64,000 bases of DNA from Eustoma russellianum (lineage: Eukaryota; Streptophyta; Magnoliopsida; Gentianales; Gentianaceae). Every line of letters starts with the position of its first letter. Within the stretch, counting starts at the first letter, position 1. Positions 21,246 through 33,997 of this stretch are shown here, piece by piece. The translations under genes and the position numbers were made by a program. Under the pieces are notes generated by a model. The model was not told the origin of the DNA. It saw only the letters and a list, made by a program, of their open reading frames with translations, and did no database searches. The stretch covers positions 33,999,657 through 34,063,656 of the forward strand of contig AP025043.1 of the NCBI GenBank assembly GCA_036186865.1. Direction: 5' to 3'.

Positions 21246-23002
21246 TTTGGTTAGTCTTCTATTCATGTTTACATTGTTTAAACTTGCATATATATGTATG
21301 ATGCTGCCCAAAACCGTTGAATAGACTGTTTTGTTGTTCAATTAGATTCTGTTTGTTTAGATAGTTAGTTTATGTTTTGAAGTGTTTATTAGATAGTTTA
21401 CAATAGTTTGGTAACTTAGTTTTCAAGTGGCAAAACCGAAAACCCCAACAAAAATAACTTAGACTAGACTTAAGTGTGTTAGAATCTGATTGTGTAGCTC
21501 AAGTTTAGAACCGCGTGTAACCAGCTTGTACTTGTTCAATCTGGCCTAGATATTGTTCATTAGGTCCTAATCTAGAAGTTTAAATGGTAGTTTAGATAAG
21601 TCCTTAAAACAGAAAACTTTGAACACAAAGATAGATTAGTTGATAGTTGTAATCAAGTTGTTAAAATTCTGTTTCCTTTTGTACTTGTGTGCAATCTGTT
21701 TTAAACGTTTTGTTTGCTGCCTTATTTAGCTTGGTTAGATTAGTTTACAACATAGTTTAAGTGTTTAGTTGGTTGTTTAGTTTAGCACAAGCAAAATCGA
21801 AAACTGAGAACAAAACAAGGTAGTTTTAGCTAAGTGTGCTGCCTAGTTTCTATTGACATACGTTTGGTAAGTAGGATATAAATCCTTGCATCTAGTATCA
21901 TTTAGTTTAGAATCTGATTGCATCATACAAACAAAAACCAAACAAAAACAAAGTAGGATAGATCACCTTAAAACAAAACAAAACAAGTTAGCTAGTTTGC
22001 GTCAAAGCTGATTTCCATTAGTTGATATAGTAATCAGCCTTGTAAATTGCATTTAGAAACAACTAGTTGCATTTAGCTATCTTAAGAATAGTTAGATCAA
22101 TTGCATCAAAAACAGAAAAACAAGTGCCCAAAACCGTGTGATCTAAGCCACTCTTTAAAGCTCATTTGAAATCTTGGTGAATGCTAATAGCTATATCTTT
22201 TTGTTGATTTCAATTGTTTCAAACAACTTGTTGGACTTAGATACATTCTGAAGGTTAGGAATTGTTTAAGCCCCACACTGTTAAAGAGCTATCCAATTGT
22301 TGTTTTAGATCAATTTCTGAACTTACATTGCACTATATACAATTTGAACTTGTTGTAATTGTGAATTGAATTCTCACTACATAGTGTTTAGCCGTGTTGT
22401 GTACGAGAAACTTTCAAAATACAAATACAACAAACCTTGTGCAATTGAAGGCCGTGAGCAATGACTCATGTAGGCCGTGAGGAGTAGTCTCACAACAATC
22501 AAGCAAACCCTCCAAAGAAAGAACATTAAGCTTGATTGAGAAATACGCGAGAGAAAAGCCAATATTTGTCAGCAAGTAAGAGGTAAGACAAGAGAGAATT
22601 GCACAAGAAAACCAAGTGAGGAAAAGCCAAAATTAAACATTGCATAAAGGAAAATTTCCGTGCAAAGCTCAAGAGAAAGAAAGTGCCCAAACCGACCCAA
22701 AGTGTTGTAGATTTGAAATATTGGAAGTTTCTAAAGCAAACCCTTGCTAGCACTTTGTTTGTGTGTCTTTACTTTCACTTTACTACAATTGATAATTGCT
22801 TATGCTGTGAAGTAAATTGAGGATTGTCTTAAAACAACCCCGTAGATTTCATTCAGCCCGAACAAAGATTTGACTTCTGTGATTTACTTGAATCCTTAGG
22901 AGAAATAGTCCAAGTTGCTGTTTTGAACAATTGCCAACATAAAGTAGAGTATTTGCATCTTGTCAATATTTTAAATTGGTTTTTGAGATTGTCTTTTGAA
23001 TC
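21246..23002 (+). other. Gyp3 5' leader (non-coding)
   Basis: This is a 1.76-kb AT-rich leader between PBS and gag with no coding frame. Its first 1.4 kb is repeated in inverse orientation in Gyp1 (3250-4667). The frame on the minus strand at 22526-22753 is a chance open stretch that recurs only because the leader recurs. Confidence 0.8.
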
Positions 23003-26000
23003 ATGGGTCCCCAACAGAAAGATAATGCATCATCACCGTCCCCATCTACTCCTGTCCCATCCCCAGTCCCTGTTACCCTAGAGAATATACAGCAAACACT
23101 CACTTTCCTTGTTAATCAGTTTGGTTTAATGAGAAATGACATAGAGGATAACAAACAAAGGATAAACAACGTAGAAAAGCCAACCTCAGATCAAAAGGAA
23201 CCTAGTATACCTTTTCAAGAAGGCACCTCTTATGGTAATGAGTCTCATGTTCAACCTAGAAGAGTCACATCACATAGAGGTAGAAGTCGAGGTCGAGGAG
23301 GTAATGGTGGTCGTAGGAACATTTCTTTTGAGGAGAGATTTGATTATCTTCCTGAGTACAATGAAGAACACTATCCGGAAGAACGGTATGATGAACGTCA
23401 AACTGATAGAAATGAACATCTTGAAGAAGAGTTCATTACTACTAAACTGACAATACCCTCCTTCCAAGGGAAAAGTGATCTTGAAGCTTATCTGCAATGG
23501 GAAACAAAAGTAGATCATATGTATTCTTGCACTAACTATTCTGAATTGGCCAAAGTGCGGTATGCAACTTTTGAATTTGTAGATTATGCTTTACTCTGGT
23601 GGGAGCAATTGCAGAACACCAGGAGAAGAACAAGACAGCCCCCTGTTGTTACTTGGTCCGAGCTGAAACAAGAGATGAGGAAGAGATTCATATCTCCTTC
23701 CTATGAAAGAAGCATTTTCCAGAAATTGCAACAACTTTCTCAAGGTAATAGATCTGTTGATGAATTTTATAAAGAATTAGAACATCTGCTTACCAGGGCT
23801 AACATAGAAGAAGCTGAGGAAGCCACAATGGCTAGATTTCTAGCTGGCTTGAACAAAGAGATTGCATTCAAGGTAGAACTTACACCTTACTCTGATCTGG
23901 CTTCTATGGTTCACATTGCTGAGAAACTGGAAAGACAATTGAAGGTAAAAACTTCTAACCCTTCTTTTCGGACTAATCCTTTGAGTTTTCCTAGAACACA
24001 GCCCAGGACGCCTTTCCGTCCACAACAAGGTCAAGGCCGTGGATTCCAAGGAAAATCAACCCAGAACATCCAAAATCGTCCAAAGTTTCCAATCACTGAT
24101 AAAGGCAAAGCCAAGGTGGAAGGTACGCCTAATGTTAAGACTCGTGATATTCAATGTTTTAAATGCTTAGGAAAAGGTCATTTTGCTAATCAATGTCCCA
24201 ACCCTAAACGCATCATGTTTATTGAAGAGTCTAATGAGTATTATTCTGAAGAAGAATTGGAAGAGAGTGAAGAAAACAATGAAATTGAACAAACATGTGA
24301 GGAAGAAGAAGAGATTAGTGAAGAGACTAATGAGTGTGAAACAAAGGAGTTCTTAGTTGTCCGTCGAGCTCTTAGTGCCCAAATTAAAACTGAAGAACCT
24401 GACATACAAAGAGAGAACATATTCCACATTCATTGTATGGTTAAGAAGAAAGTCTGCACTTTAATCATTGACTCCGGTTCATGTACCAATGTGGCGAGTT
24501 TTGAACTTGTTAGGAAACTTGAGTTACCTTTAATTAATCACCCCCATCCTTATAGACTTACGTGGCTTAATGAGTGTGGTGAAGTTAAAGTAACAAAGCA
24601 AGTCCTAGTTTCTTTATCAATTGGTGGGTATTTTGCTGAGGTGTTATATGATGTAGCCCCTATGTAATCAAGTCATATCTTATTAGGTAGACCGTGGCAA
24701 TTTGACAACAAGGTTACATATGATGGTTACCTAAATAGATATTCCTTTAGGCATAACAACAAGCTGTTCAAATTAAATGCCTTGCCCCCGCACAAAGTCT
24801 TTGAGGATCAACAACGAATGTTAAAAAGCCATAATGATCCAAAAAAAAGGAATTGGAAAGGATTTTCATCAAGGAAAATCAACTGAAAAGTTCACATCTT
24901 AAAATTGAACCGAAAGAAATCAAAGTTTCTGCCGAACCATCTCTAAAGAAAAGCGCATTCTTTGCATCTCAAAGTGAGGTATTCCATGCTATCAATTCAA
25001 AGAAAACTGTTTATATCTTGCTTTACAAAGAAACTCTGTTCTCTTCATCTGAAATACCACCTACTTTACCAAGTGAAGTTGCATCTTTACTTCAAGAATT
25101 TTCTAGCTTGTTTCCTGAAGGAGATCCCCCAGGTTTACCACCTCTAAGAGGCATTGAACATCAAATAGATTTTGTTCCAGGAGATGTTCTGCCAAACAGA
25201 CCTGCCTATAGAGCCAATCCAGAGGAAACTAAGGAAATCCAAAAGCAAGTTGAGGAACTATTGACCCAAGGTAAAGTAAAAGAGAGTATGAGTCCTTGTG
25301 CTGTTCCTGTTATCATTGTCCCTAAGAAAGATGGAACTTGGAGAATGTGTACTGACAATAGAGCCATCAATAAGATCACTGTGAAGTATAGATACCCTAT
25401 TCCTAGGTTGGATGACATGTTGGATATGTTACATGGGTCTAGGTGCTTTAACAAAGTAGATCTTAAACAAGGCTATTTCCAAGTGAGAATTAGGGAAGGT
25501 GATGAATGGAAAACTGCCTTTAAGACTAAGTTGGATTGTACGAATGGTTAGTTATGCCCTTTGTTTTAACCAACGCCCCTAGTACTTTCATGAGGTTAAT
25601 GAATGAGGTCTTAAGGAAATTCATAGGGAAATTTGTAGTAGTCTACTTTGATGACATTCTTATCTACTCCAAAACCCTAAGTGAACATCTGATCCATCTT
25701 CGAGCTGTTTTTGTCACCCTACAGAAAGAAGAGCTGTATGCTAATTTCAAGAAGTGTTCTTTCTGTCTGGAGAAGGTTACATTCTTAGGATTTGTGATTA
25801 GTGCTGAAGGAATTGAAATGGACCAAGAGAAAGTTAAATCCATAACTGAGTGGCCAACTCCTAAGTCTGCTGGAGATATTAGGAGTTTTCATGGATTAGC
25901 TAGCTTCTATAGACGTTTTGTGAAGGATTTCTCTACCATAGCTGCACCCTTGAATGAGTTAGTCAAGAAAGATGTAAGATTTGAATGGGGAGAATCACAA

Positions 26001-27696
26001 CAACAAGCCTTTGAGGAACTTAAGAAACGTCTAACTTCTGCACCTATCCTGAGATTGTCCAACTTTGAGGAAATGTTTGAAGTTGAATGTGATGCCAGTG
26101 GAGTTGGCATTGGAGCTGTATTGCATCAAGGTAACAAACCTGTTGCCTACTTTAGTGAGAAATTGAAAGGAGCTTCCATAAATTATTCAACCTATGACAA
26201 AGAATTGTATGCCCTTGTCCGTTCTTTACAAACTTGGCAACATTATCTGCAACCTAAGGAATTTGTGATTCATACTGATCATGAAAGCCTTAAGTATCTA
26301 AAAGGTCAAGGAAAATTGAACAAAAGACATGCCAAATGGGTTGAATTCATTGAACAATTCCCTTATGTGATCAAGTATAAGCAAGGAAAAGAAAATATTG
26401 TTGTTGATGCATTATCTCGTCGTTATACTTTGATTACCACTCTTTCATGTAACATGTTTGGTTTTGAGTCTATCAAAGAGATGTATCATTCTGATCATGA
26501 CTTTAGTTCTATCTATCAAGCATGCATTGATTCACCTTTTTCTAAAAATTACTTGCATGATGGTTATTTGTTTAAAGAACATAAGTTATGTGTACCAATG
26601 TGTTCATTAAGAGAGTTGTTGACAAAAGAAGCTCATGGTGGAGGTTTAATGGGTCATTTTGGCTCGTTAAAAACTTTGGATACACTTAAGGAACATTTCT
26701 TCTGGCCGCATATGAGAGCACATGTTGATAAGGTTTGAGACCAATGTATTACTTGCAAACAAGCAAAATCTAGAACACAACCACATGGATTGTACACTCC
26801 CTTATCTGTTCCAAGCTCGCCTTGGACTGATATTTCTATGGACTTTGTATTGGGATTGTCTCGATCCAAAACTGGTAAAGATAGCATCTTTGTTGTTGTT
26901 GATAGATTTTCCAAAATGGCACATTTCATTGCATGTAAGAAAGTTGATGATGCTATTCATATTGCTGATTTGTTCTTTAAGGAGATTGTTAGATTGCATG
27001 GCATGCCACGTACAATTGTTAGTGATAGAGATACAAAGTTTCTAAGTCATTTCTGGTGTGTTTTGTGTAGTAAACTTGGTACTAAATTATTATTTTCTAC
27101 AACTGCTCACCCACAAACCGATGGTCAAACTGAAGTTGTTAATAGAACTTTGTCTCAACTGTTACGTGTTGTCATTCAAAAGAATTTAAAGAATTGGGAA
27201 GACTGCTTAGCTTATATTGAGTTTGCATACAATAGAGTTGTTCATAGTGAAACCTTGCATTCTCCTTTTGAAGTTGTTTATGGCTTTAACCCTTTGTCCC
27301 CGCTTGATCTTGTTCCCATACCTGTTCATGAACGTGTTAGTTTAGATGGTGAACGAAAAGCAAAACTTGTGAAAGAATTGCATGAAAAGGTTAAGTCACA
27401 ACTTGAAGCTAAGAATAAAGTGTATGCCAATAGAGCCAACAGGAATCGTAAAGTTATTATCTTTGAGCCTGGTGATCTTGTTTGGTTACACTTGAGTAAA
27501 GAAAGATTCCCTAAGGAAAGGGACTCAAAGTTGAAGCCAAGAGGCGATGGACCGTTCAAAGTGTTGAAACGGCTTGGTGATAATGCCTATGTTCTTGATC
27601 TTCCTGAGGAAAGGTATGGTCCTATCTCTAAAACTTTTAATGTTGCTGACCTTTCTCCGTTTAGTGTTGATTCAGATTTGAGGACGAATCCTTCTC

Positions 27697-27709
27697 AAGT
27701 GGGAGGGAA
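27697..27709 (+). promoter_or_regulatory. Gyp3 polypurine tract
   Basis: AAGTGGGAGGGAA lies immediately before the LTR start TGATGAGC, the expected position of the plus-strand primer. Gyp5 has the same tract (complement of 48512-48524). The tract is translated as part of pol (SQVGGND). Confidence 0.88.
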
Positions 27710-27895
27710 TGATGAGCTACAGCCTAACCTTGTGGATACAAACACTGACGATGACACCTCAATGCCCCACACAGGTCCCATAACAAGGAGTATGGCTAAG
27801 AAATTGTTACATTGTGTTGAATCATTTCTTTACAGGCATGAAGAGGATGAACCAAGAAAAGATGATGTCCATTGGGTTTATATGATACAAGCTAT
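27710..27895 (+). repeat. Gyp3 3' LTR, first 186 bp only
   Basis: Identical by eye to 20030-20215, then it diverges abruptly after GCTAT. About 1 kb of the LTR is missing. Confidence 0.92.
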
Positions 27896-27918
27896 TGATA
27901 CGAATATGGTTCGTATGT
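27896..27918. other. 23-bp palindromic filler between Gyp3 and Gyp4
   Basis: Between the truncated Gyp3 LTR and the probable Gyp4 LTR edge lies a short sequence with 7-bp inverted arms, ATACGAA (27898-27904) and TTCGTAT (27910-27916), separated by five bases. It belongs to neither LTR as far as I can see and may be repair filler. Confidence 0.5.
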
Positions 27919-29300
27919 TGATGTTGTCCCGATCTTTCTTCACTCTCCAAACGTCCCTCAAGCCTTGAATGTGATGGACAATGGTGCCAAGCAACCACCT
28001 TCCTTTCAAGCCTCCAAATCCGTTTGGTTGGGTGTGTTTCAATCCTCCCAATCCAACCAGTCACTCCTAATCCTTGGATTGTGGATCACCAACAAGGAAC
28101 ACACAATCCTTAATTGGGTCTAGCCTTGATTTAGATATGTGTAAACCAAAGGAAAAACACAAACTTTTATTCAAGAAAACTCAAGAACAAAAGATGACAT
28201 AAAACGCTAGGGTTTTTTTGTTCAAAGATGAAAAATAGTCTAACTATCAAAAGAAATGCTAAGTGATCAATATAATTGATTACAAGTCTTCTTGGCCACT
28301 CCTCAAAAACGTCTAGGTGCATTGGAAAACTTCCATGTTGCGCCATTTCCTTCCTTGAGATGGAAAATTTGAATTTGTTATTTTAGGTAAGCTTCTCTCT
28401 CTTGGCAAATCCACAATTATGGTCTCAATCACCAATTATTGCATTATTAACCATCCTTCTAGAACTTGCCTTGTGCATCCTTTTGCCTCCATTAAAACGC
28501 CACTCATCCTTCCTTGTGACACAAGGTCTAATTTTGGTAACTTTCTCTTGCTTGAATTATCTCCTTAATTGCTCCAAATCTTCAATTATGACTCCATAAT
28601 TCATTCCAATCATACCAATCTGATTTATGACATTCTAGAAGGTCTCTTAATTGCATTTGGTGATGGTAGGCGGCTGCCCCTCTCTTCAAGAAAACCGAAA
28701 CCCTAATTTGCACAATTGGGCTGGTTTTGGACTTCTTTCTTGCAGCTCTTGTATCTATGTTTGTGGACTTATTTTGACAAAACCCAAAACATGAAAGATG
28801 CTCCAAATTAAGTCTACTTCAAGGTCCAGCTGGTTCCATGCACTCCCAATCTCGTTTGAAAGCCCAAAATCACAAAACAGCCTTGTATGGACAAGCTTGG
28901 TCCAAATCTGAGAAGTCCTCTTTTCCAAAGCTCAAGACGTTTGATCCAAGACTTGTAACACCTACAAAACACACTCGTACACCAAACATAAGTATTCTAA
29001 ACAAACTTTAAAAGAAGCAAACGAAAAGACAACTAAAAGCCACAGAAACGGCACCAACAAATGAACTGACTATCATTGGATAATCAGCTCTTAAGCTCAA
29101 CAATGAGCACCCATTTAGGAGGAACATCTATTGGTTCATCTTGCACATGTTTAGTTAGGAAGGAGCCAACATCAAAACCAAGTTGGAAACCAAGGTGAAG
29201 ACAATTAGTCCTCTTGGTTTGGCTCCTTGTCAAAGGCCCCTTATGGTTAAGGACACCTTGTGCAAGCTCATCATTAGGGGGCTGCTCCTCAGCCTCATCA
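27919..29300 (-). repeat. Gyp4 3' LTR (about 1.38 kb)
   Basis: In sense it starts TGATGAGGCTGAGG right after the Gyp4 polypurine tract and appears to end GGGACAACATCA, giving TGATG/CATCA termini. The sequence is unlike the Gyp1/3/5 LTRs, so Gyp4 is a different gypsy family. The left boundary at 27919 is inferred from the termini because no second LTR is in the window. No frame inside has coding character except the pol tail, which runs to 29230. Confidence 0.65.
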
Positions 29301-29313
29301 ATCCCCCCTCCTC
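29301..29313 (-). promoter_or_regulatory. Gyp4 polypurine tract
   Basis: In sense GAGGAGGGGGGAT directly precedes the LTR start TGATGAGG. It is also read as pol codons (FEEGGL). Confidence 0.82.
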
Positions 29314-30949
29314 AAAAGGATTCGCCCTCGAATCATCAAGATAAAAATGCTCAAAAGGGGAAAGATCACTTACATTGAAGGTGTTGGAAACTGAACCATA
29401 CCTGTCTGGAGGAAGATCAAGCACATAAGCATTTGGACCAACCTTTTGAATGACCTTAAAAGGTCCATCTCCTCTAGGCATAAGCTTGGACTTCCTCTCC
29501 TTAGGAAATCGTTCCTTCCTTAAATTCAACCAAACAAGATCTCCAGGATAAAACACAACATCTTTTCTATGCTTGTTAGCTCGTTTGGCATACTGTCTAT
29601 TCTTTCGTTCAAGTTGAAGTTTAACTTTTTCATGCAACTTTTTGATCATTTCAGCTCGTTGTTTACCATCCATGCTAGTACGCTCATCAATTGGAATAGG
29701 CAACAAATCAAGTGGGGAGTGGGGTAGAAAACCATAGACAACTTCAAAAGGGGAATACAAAGACCCACTATGAACAGCCCTATTGTAAGCAAACTCAATA
29801 TGTGGTAAACATTCTTCCCAATTTTTCAGATTGTTTTGGATTAAAGCACGCAACATTTGTGACAAGGTCCGATTTACCACTTCAGTTTGGCCATCTGTTT
29901 GTGGATGTGCAGTAGTAGAAAACAAAAGCTTAGTTCCCAACTTGCTCCAAAGCACACGCCAAAAATGACTCAAGAATTTACTGTCCCTATCACTAACAAT
30001 TGTTTTAGGCATGCCATGCAACCGAACAACTTCTTTAAAGAATAGATTTGCAATGTAAGAAGCATCATCTACTTTGTGACAAGCAATAAAGTGTGCCATC
30101 TTAGAGAATCTGTCTACCACAACAAAGACACTATCTCTACCACCTTTTGATCTAGGTAAGCCAAGAACAAAGTCCATAGAAATGTCCTCCCAAGGTGCAC
30201 TAGGTACGTCCAAGGGTGTATACAAACCATGAGGTTGTGTTTTGGACTTAGCTTGCCTACAAGTGATGCAACTACTACAAGCCTTTGCAACTCTGATTTC
30301 ATGTGAGGCCAAAAGAAATGTTCCTTTAAAGTTTCTAAAGTTTTAAAAACTCCAAAGTGTCCCATTAGCCCGCCCCCATGTGCTTCCTTAGCCATCATGC
30401 AAATAAAATTTACCAAAAGGAGAATCAACACATGCATCATAAATGGAAGCAAAATCAGAATCATCCTTATACAATTCCTTAACAAATTCAAAGCCAAGCA
30501 AGTGTGAAGACAACTTAGTAATCAAAGTATACCTTCTAGACAAAGCATCAGCAACTATGTTATCTTTTCCTTGCTTATACTTAATGACATAAGGAAATTG
30601 CTCAATAAACTCAACCCACTTTGCATGCCTCTTATTCAGTTTTCCTTGACTCTTAAGGTACTTCAAACTTTCATGATCAGTATGAATGACAAACTCTTTG
30701 GGTTGCAAGTAGTGTTGCCAAGTTTGTAAGGACCTTACTAAAGCATACAACTCCTTATCATAAGTAGGATAGTTCAATGCAGCACCTTTCAACTTTTCAC
30801 TAAAATAAGCAATAGGATGCTTACCTTGGGTTAGAACAGCTCCAATTCCTACGCCACTTGCATCACACTCTATCTCAAATGTATCATCAAAGTTTGGCAA
30901 CTTCAAGATAGGTGCTGTAGTGAGACGTCTTTTAAGCTCATCAAACGCC

Positions 30950-30954
30950 CTTTG
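30950..30954. repeat. Left target-site duplication of CopC (CTTTG)
   Basis: CTTTG precedes the LTR start at 30955 and is repeated at 45301-45305. Joining the flanks restores a continuous Gyp4 pol sequence (GEAQQ before, FDELKRRLTTAP after). Confidence 0.96.
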
Positions 30955-33725
30955 TGTTGGACCTGTATAGCACCACTAGAGGGGGGGGTGAATAGTGGGT
31001 TAGCGGAAATTACACTACAATTACCTTCAAAAACTTGTTTGAAGACCCCTTTGCCTCTTTAGCCTCAGATTCTGGAAATTCCAGAAACAGTTCACTACTT
31101 TGAACGTTTTGGTTGAACCACTTATACACCTGTGCAAGCTCTCAAACTTGGCAGAGATCAAGTTTAGAATGTTTATAATATGTCATAAAAAATTCAGTCA
31201 ATTCCAAGCAAGTTAGCACGTTCAAATAAGCAAGAGAAGTAAAGTGTGCAATTCTGGCAGTTTCAGGCAGAATGTTAGCTTAACTTCAAACGATAATATC
31301 TCAAAATCTACCCGTGCTATTTTGATGAATCTTATGTCAAATTAAACCTCAAGATGTCTAGTTTAATTTGATATAAGGCTCACTCCAAGATTTGAAGGAT
31401 AGCCTATTCAAATTGCACAAGTTTGCACACTGGTCAGAACTGTTCACAGAATGTAGCAACAATTTTGTGAAGATGATTTGAATATGCTAAACACCTTAGA
31501 ATTTAGTGATTCTTGCGGCTAATGAAAGCTAACACATTGAAGTATAATATATCCAAAATTCATGCAATTCTAAGACTGTTTGCTTGTTCAATTATACGTG
31601 CCAAGTTAGTGTAATTCTCAGGCAGAAAACAGTAAGTGCAGGAAATAAGTAAAGAACACAAGGAATTATCCTGGTTCGGTCAATGTGACCTACTCCAGTC
31701 CCAAGAGACACCTTCTCTTGGATTTCACTAAACACCAAACACCAAAGTCACCTTACAAAGCCAAAGGAAGAAGCTTTTCACCAACTTCTTCAAGAGGCTG
31801 CACCAAAACTGAAAATCAGCACTAGTTTGTTTCACCTTTGCACCTTTGCACCTTTTGCTCACCTCTAAGGAGTAAGCTTTATACACCAGCTTCTCCCTTA
31901 CAATATGTCGTTTACAAGGTGTTGAAATGACAAGAAATGAAGAACTATACAATCATAAAGCTTGCTACAAATGTGTTCTTCAATAGAGAAGAGAAGAAGA
32001 AAAGAATGGAGACAAAGAGCTAATTGTCTTGCTTGCTTTCTTTGTTGCTTTCGTTGGTGTGCTTTTCCTCTTCATCTTTGGTGCTATTTATAGCCAAGAG
32101 GACAGCCTATAGGCTCCTTAAAGTAGCCGTTTGGAATAGATGAGAATGGGAGAAAATTCAGCACCTTTTTAGCTACCAAAATTCATCATTTGACTTTCAA
32201 GATAAATCTGAATTTTTGAATGCTTTGAAATAGTCTTCCAACCTGAACTTTTATCCCATTATAGCCGTTGGAATGAGATAGACAATGGCTCCATTTGAAT
32301 GTTTAAAAGACAGCTCCAATCAGCAATATCCATGTGTAAATAACTTGCCATGTGTGCAGCTGAATTGGCATGTATTTTGAACAAATTTGGCTCCTCATTT
32401 TGAACATCAAATGGACGTTGGAATGCCTAGAATCAAGGCATTGGAGAATAGTTCAAAGATAGATAGAAATCACCTTGACTTTGAATTTGAATTAGTCTTC
32501 AACTTTGAACATATAGCCGTTTGGTTTTGCTTTCTTGGTTGAGAGATTTTTGCTCCAACTTTGCTACATTGTAGGACTTGCTTTTTGTCACACAATATAA
32601 TCTGAACCTTGACCATATATCACACGAAATTTTGCTCCAATTTTGACCCAAGTAGCCGTTGAAATATATGCAAGGATAACCATTTGAAATCAGCAATAAA
32701 ATAGGATTTCTTTTAACTTGCTTTGACTTGTTCAAAATCTGAATGTTTGTGCGCCAATATCCATGTGTATCCGTGTGCACACATATAATATATAGTCATT
32801 TATGTCTTCAACATGTAGCATAGAATACCATATGAAGAATGCCAAGAATTCCAAAAAAACCATAGATGTGATCACCATAATATAAGAATTCCAATTGAGA
32901 TACCATGCTGCCCATTTCCATAAATATAGGGCACGTACCATATGTGACATAAACACATATAAACATCATATAAACAATATATAACACGTTGGAAGACCCA
33001 TTGGCAAGTGAAGAGACCAGAATACCCCTTAGCACAAAAATAGGAATTTTGTCCTAGGATGAACCTAGACATGGTGCTGCTCCAGATTCATTTTTGCCAT
33101 GATGTGACATGACTTATAAATGTGTCATATGATCATATAAATCCGTTGGAAGAAGACCAAATAAGAATGAGAAGTCCAAATGGTGAAATTACCAAAATAA
33201 CCCTTATAAAGGTCAATAAGCTTCACCACCGTGTCAACTCAGTTTTTATCCGTGTCAAGCATGCTTCTCCTCAGCCAATTAGATTCTAAATTGAATAAGG
33301 ATCATGTGGGCTTTTGAATGACTCAATTTGGAGTTCATTTGCCCAAGATATGAACCAAAACCTGCAATAGGATACTAAACCGAGCAATTTGCCTTATATT
33401 GTAAGTCATGTGACTTCAAGGCTTGGTTAGATCATATAATTAACATGTATTGGCATATATATCATCTAAGATCAGTTTGAACATGTCTTGATTTAGACCT
33501 GTGATTGAATTGGCCAAGTTCAATCTCATGATCTTAATCAAACTTGTTCAATCTTGATTCATTCAATCAATTTCACATTTAGCTCATAAATTCAATCTCA
33601 TGCACACATATACTTTAAACGTTATACACACATACATGTTCACATATGCATTTTGCAATATATCACAACAATCTACATGCTCACATATGCATTTTGCAAT
33701 CATTCAAACATGATATATCACAACA
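30955..33725 (-). repeat. CopC 3' LTR (2771 bp)
   Basis: Runs from TGTTGGACC to CACAACA on the plus strand with an eight-G tract near the sense 3' end. The TATA box is the complement of 32085-32092. AACGG-type motifs upstream of it are at 32124, 32262, 32514 and 32653; the one at 32262-32272 is a perfect MSA consensus on the minus strand. Near the sense 5' end a stretch of about 50 bp containing ATATCACAACAATCT is duplicated. Confidence 0.95.
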
Positions 33726-33997
33726 ATCTCCCCCTTTTGATGATTTGCAAAATTACCCCACATATGTGTATATTAAGCATCTAAATCAAGTATAAGCTTT
33801 TCTTTAAATCAAGTTAAGCTGCTCCCCCTTAATGTGTTATCTCCCCCTTAACATGATATATACATATATCTCTCCCTTTTAATGTGTTATCTTCCCCTTA
33901 ACATGACTTAACATGATATAAACATGATATACATATATCTCTCCCCCTTAATTTTGTAAATTATGCAAAAGACTGAACTATGTGCACGGTGTAGTAG
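33726..33997 (-). promoter_or_regulatory. CopC polypurine tract array and 3' untranslated region
   Basis: The LTR-proximal tract AAAAGGGGGAGAT is at 33726-33738 in sense. At least four further AAGGGGGAG-like tracts occur up to the pol stop, separated by AACACATT or ATATCATGTT words. No env-like frame is present. Confidence 0.8.

Larger units (their letters stand above)
20030..27895 (+). mobile_element. Gyp3: Ty3/gypsy element, 3' LTR truncated
   Basis: The order is 5' LTR (20030-21231), PBS (21234-21245), leader, gag-pol (23003 onward), polypurine tract (27697-27709) and 186 bp of 3' LTR (27710-27895). Those 186 bp are identical by eye to the start of the 5' LTR. The element lies just after the truncated Gyp2, in the same orientation. 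The missing 3' LTR end prevents a target-site check. The integrase lacks an obvious chromodomain but has a GPITRSMAKK tail, which to me recalls the CRM-type chromoviruses; that lineage call is tentative. Confidence 0.9.
23003..27968 (+). pseudogene. Gyp3 gag-pol, four disabling mutations
   Basis: Gag and protease are open from ATG 23003 to a TAA at 24665-24667: Gag core LEAYLQWETKVD, zinc knuckle CFKCLGKGHFANQC, protease IIDSGSCTNVAS. Gyp5 has CAA where this copy has the TAA, so it is a single nonsense change. One-base deletions relative to Gyp5 lie in the A-run at 24841 and near 25530 (AAGTTGG for AAGTTTGG). RT (YFDDILIY), RNase H and the integrase start then read on from 25536 to a TGA at 26736-26738. 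That TGA replaces the first Cys of the HHCC zinc finger. Integrase core and GPFKV module continue to 27709, and the frame runs through the polypurine tract into the LTR, ending at 27968. RT also has VLTNAP where relatives have GLTNAP. Confidence 0.9.
29230..30954 (-). pseudogene. Gyp4 pol, RNase H and integrase part
   Basis: RNase H (IECDASGVGIGAVL, HTDHESLKYLK) and the following linker read to LHDG near 30400. There a deletion of roughly 60 bp relative to Gyp5 removes the YLFKEHKLCVP block and shifts the frame. A second shift lies near 30300 at PHMKSE/RVAKACSS, within the integrase zinc region. The integrase core (DISMDF, SDRDSKF) and GPFKV module are then open to the stop at 29230, passing through the polypurine tract into the LTR. 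The piece is interrupted at 30954 by CopC; the other half is at 45301-47071. Confidence 0.87.
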
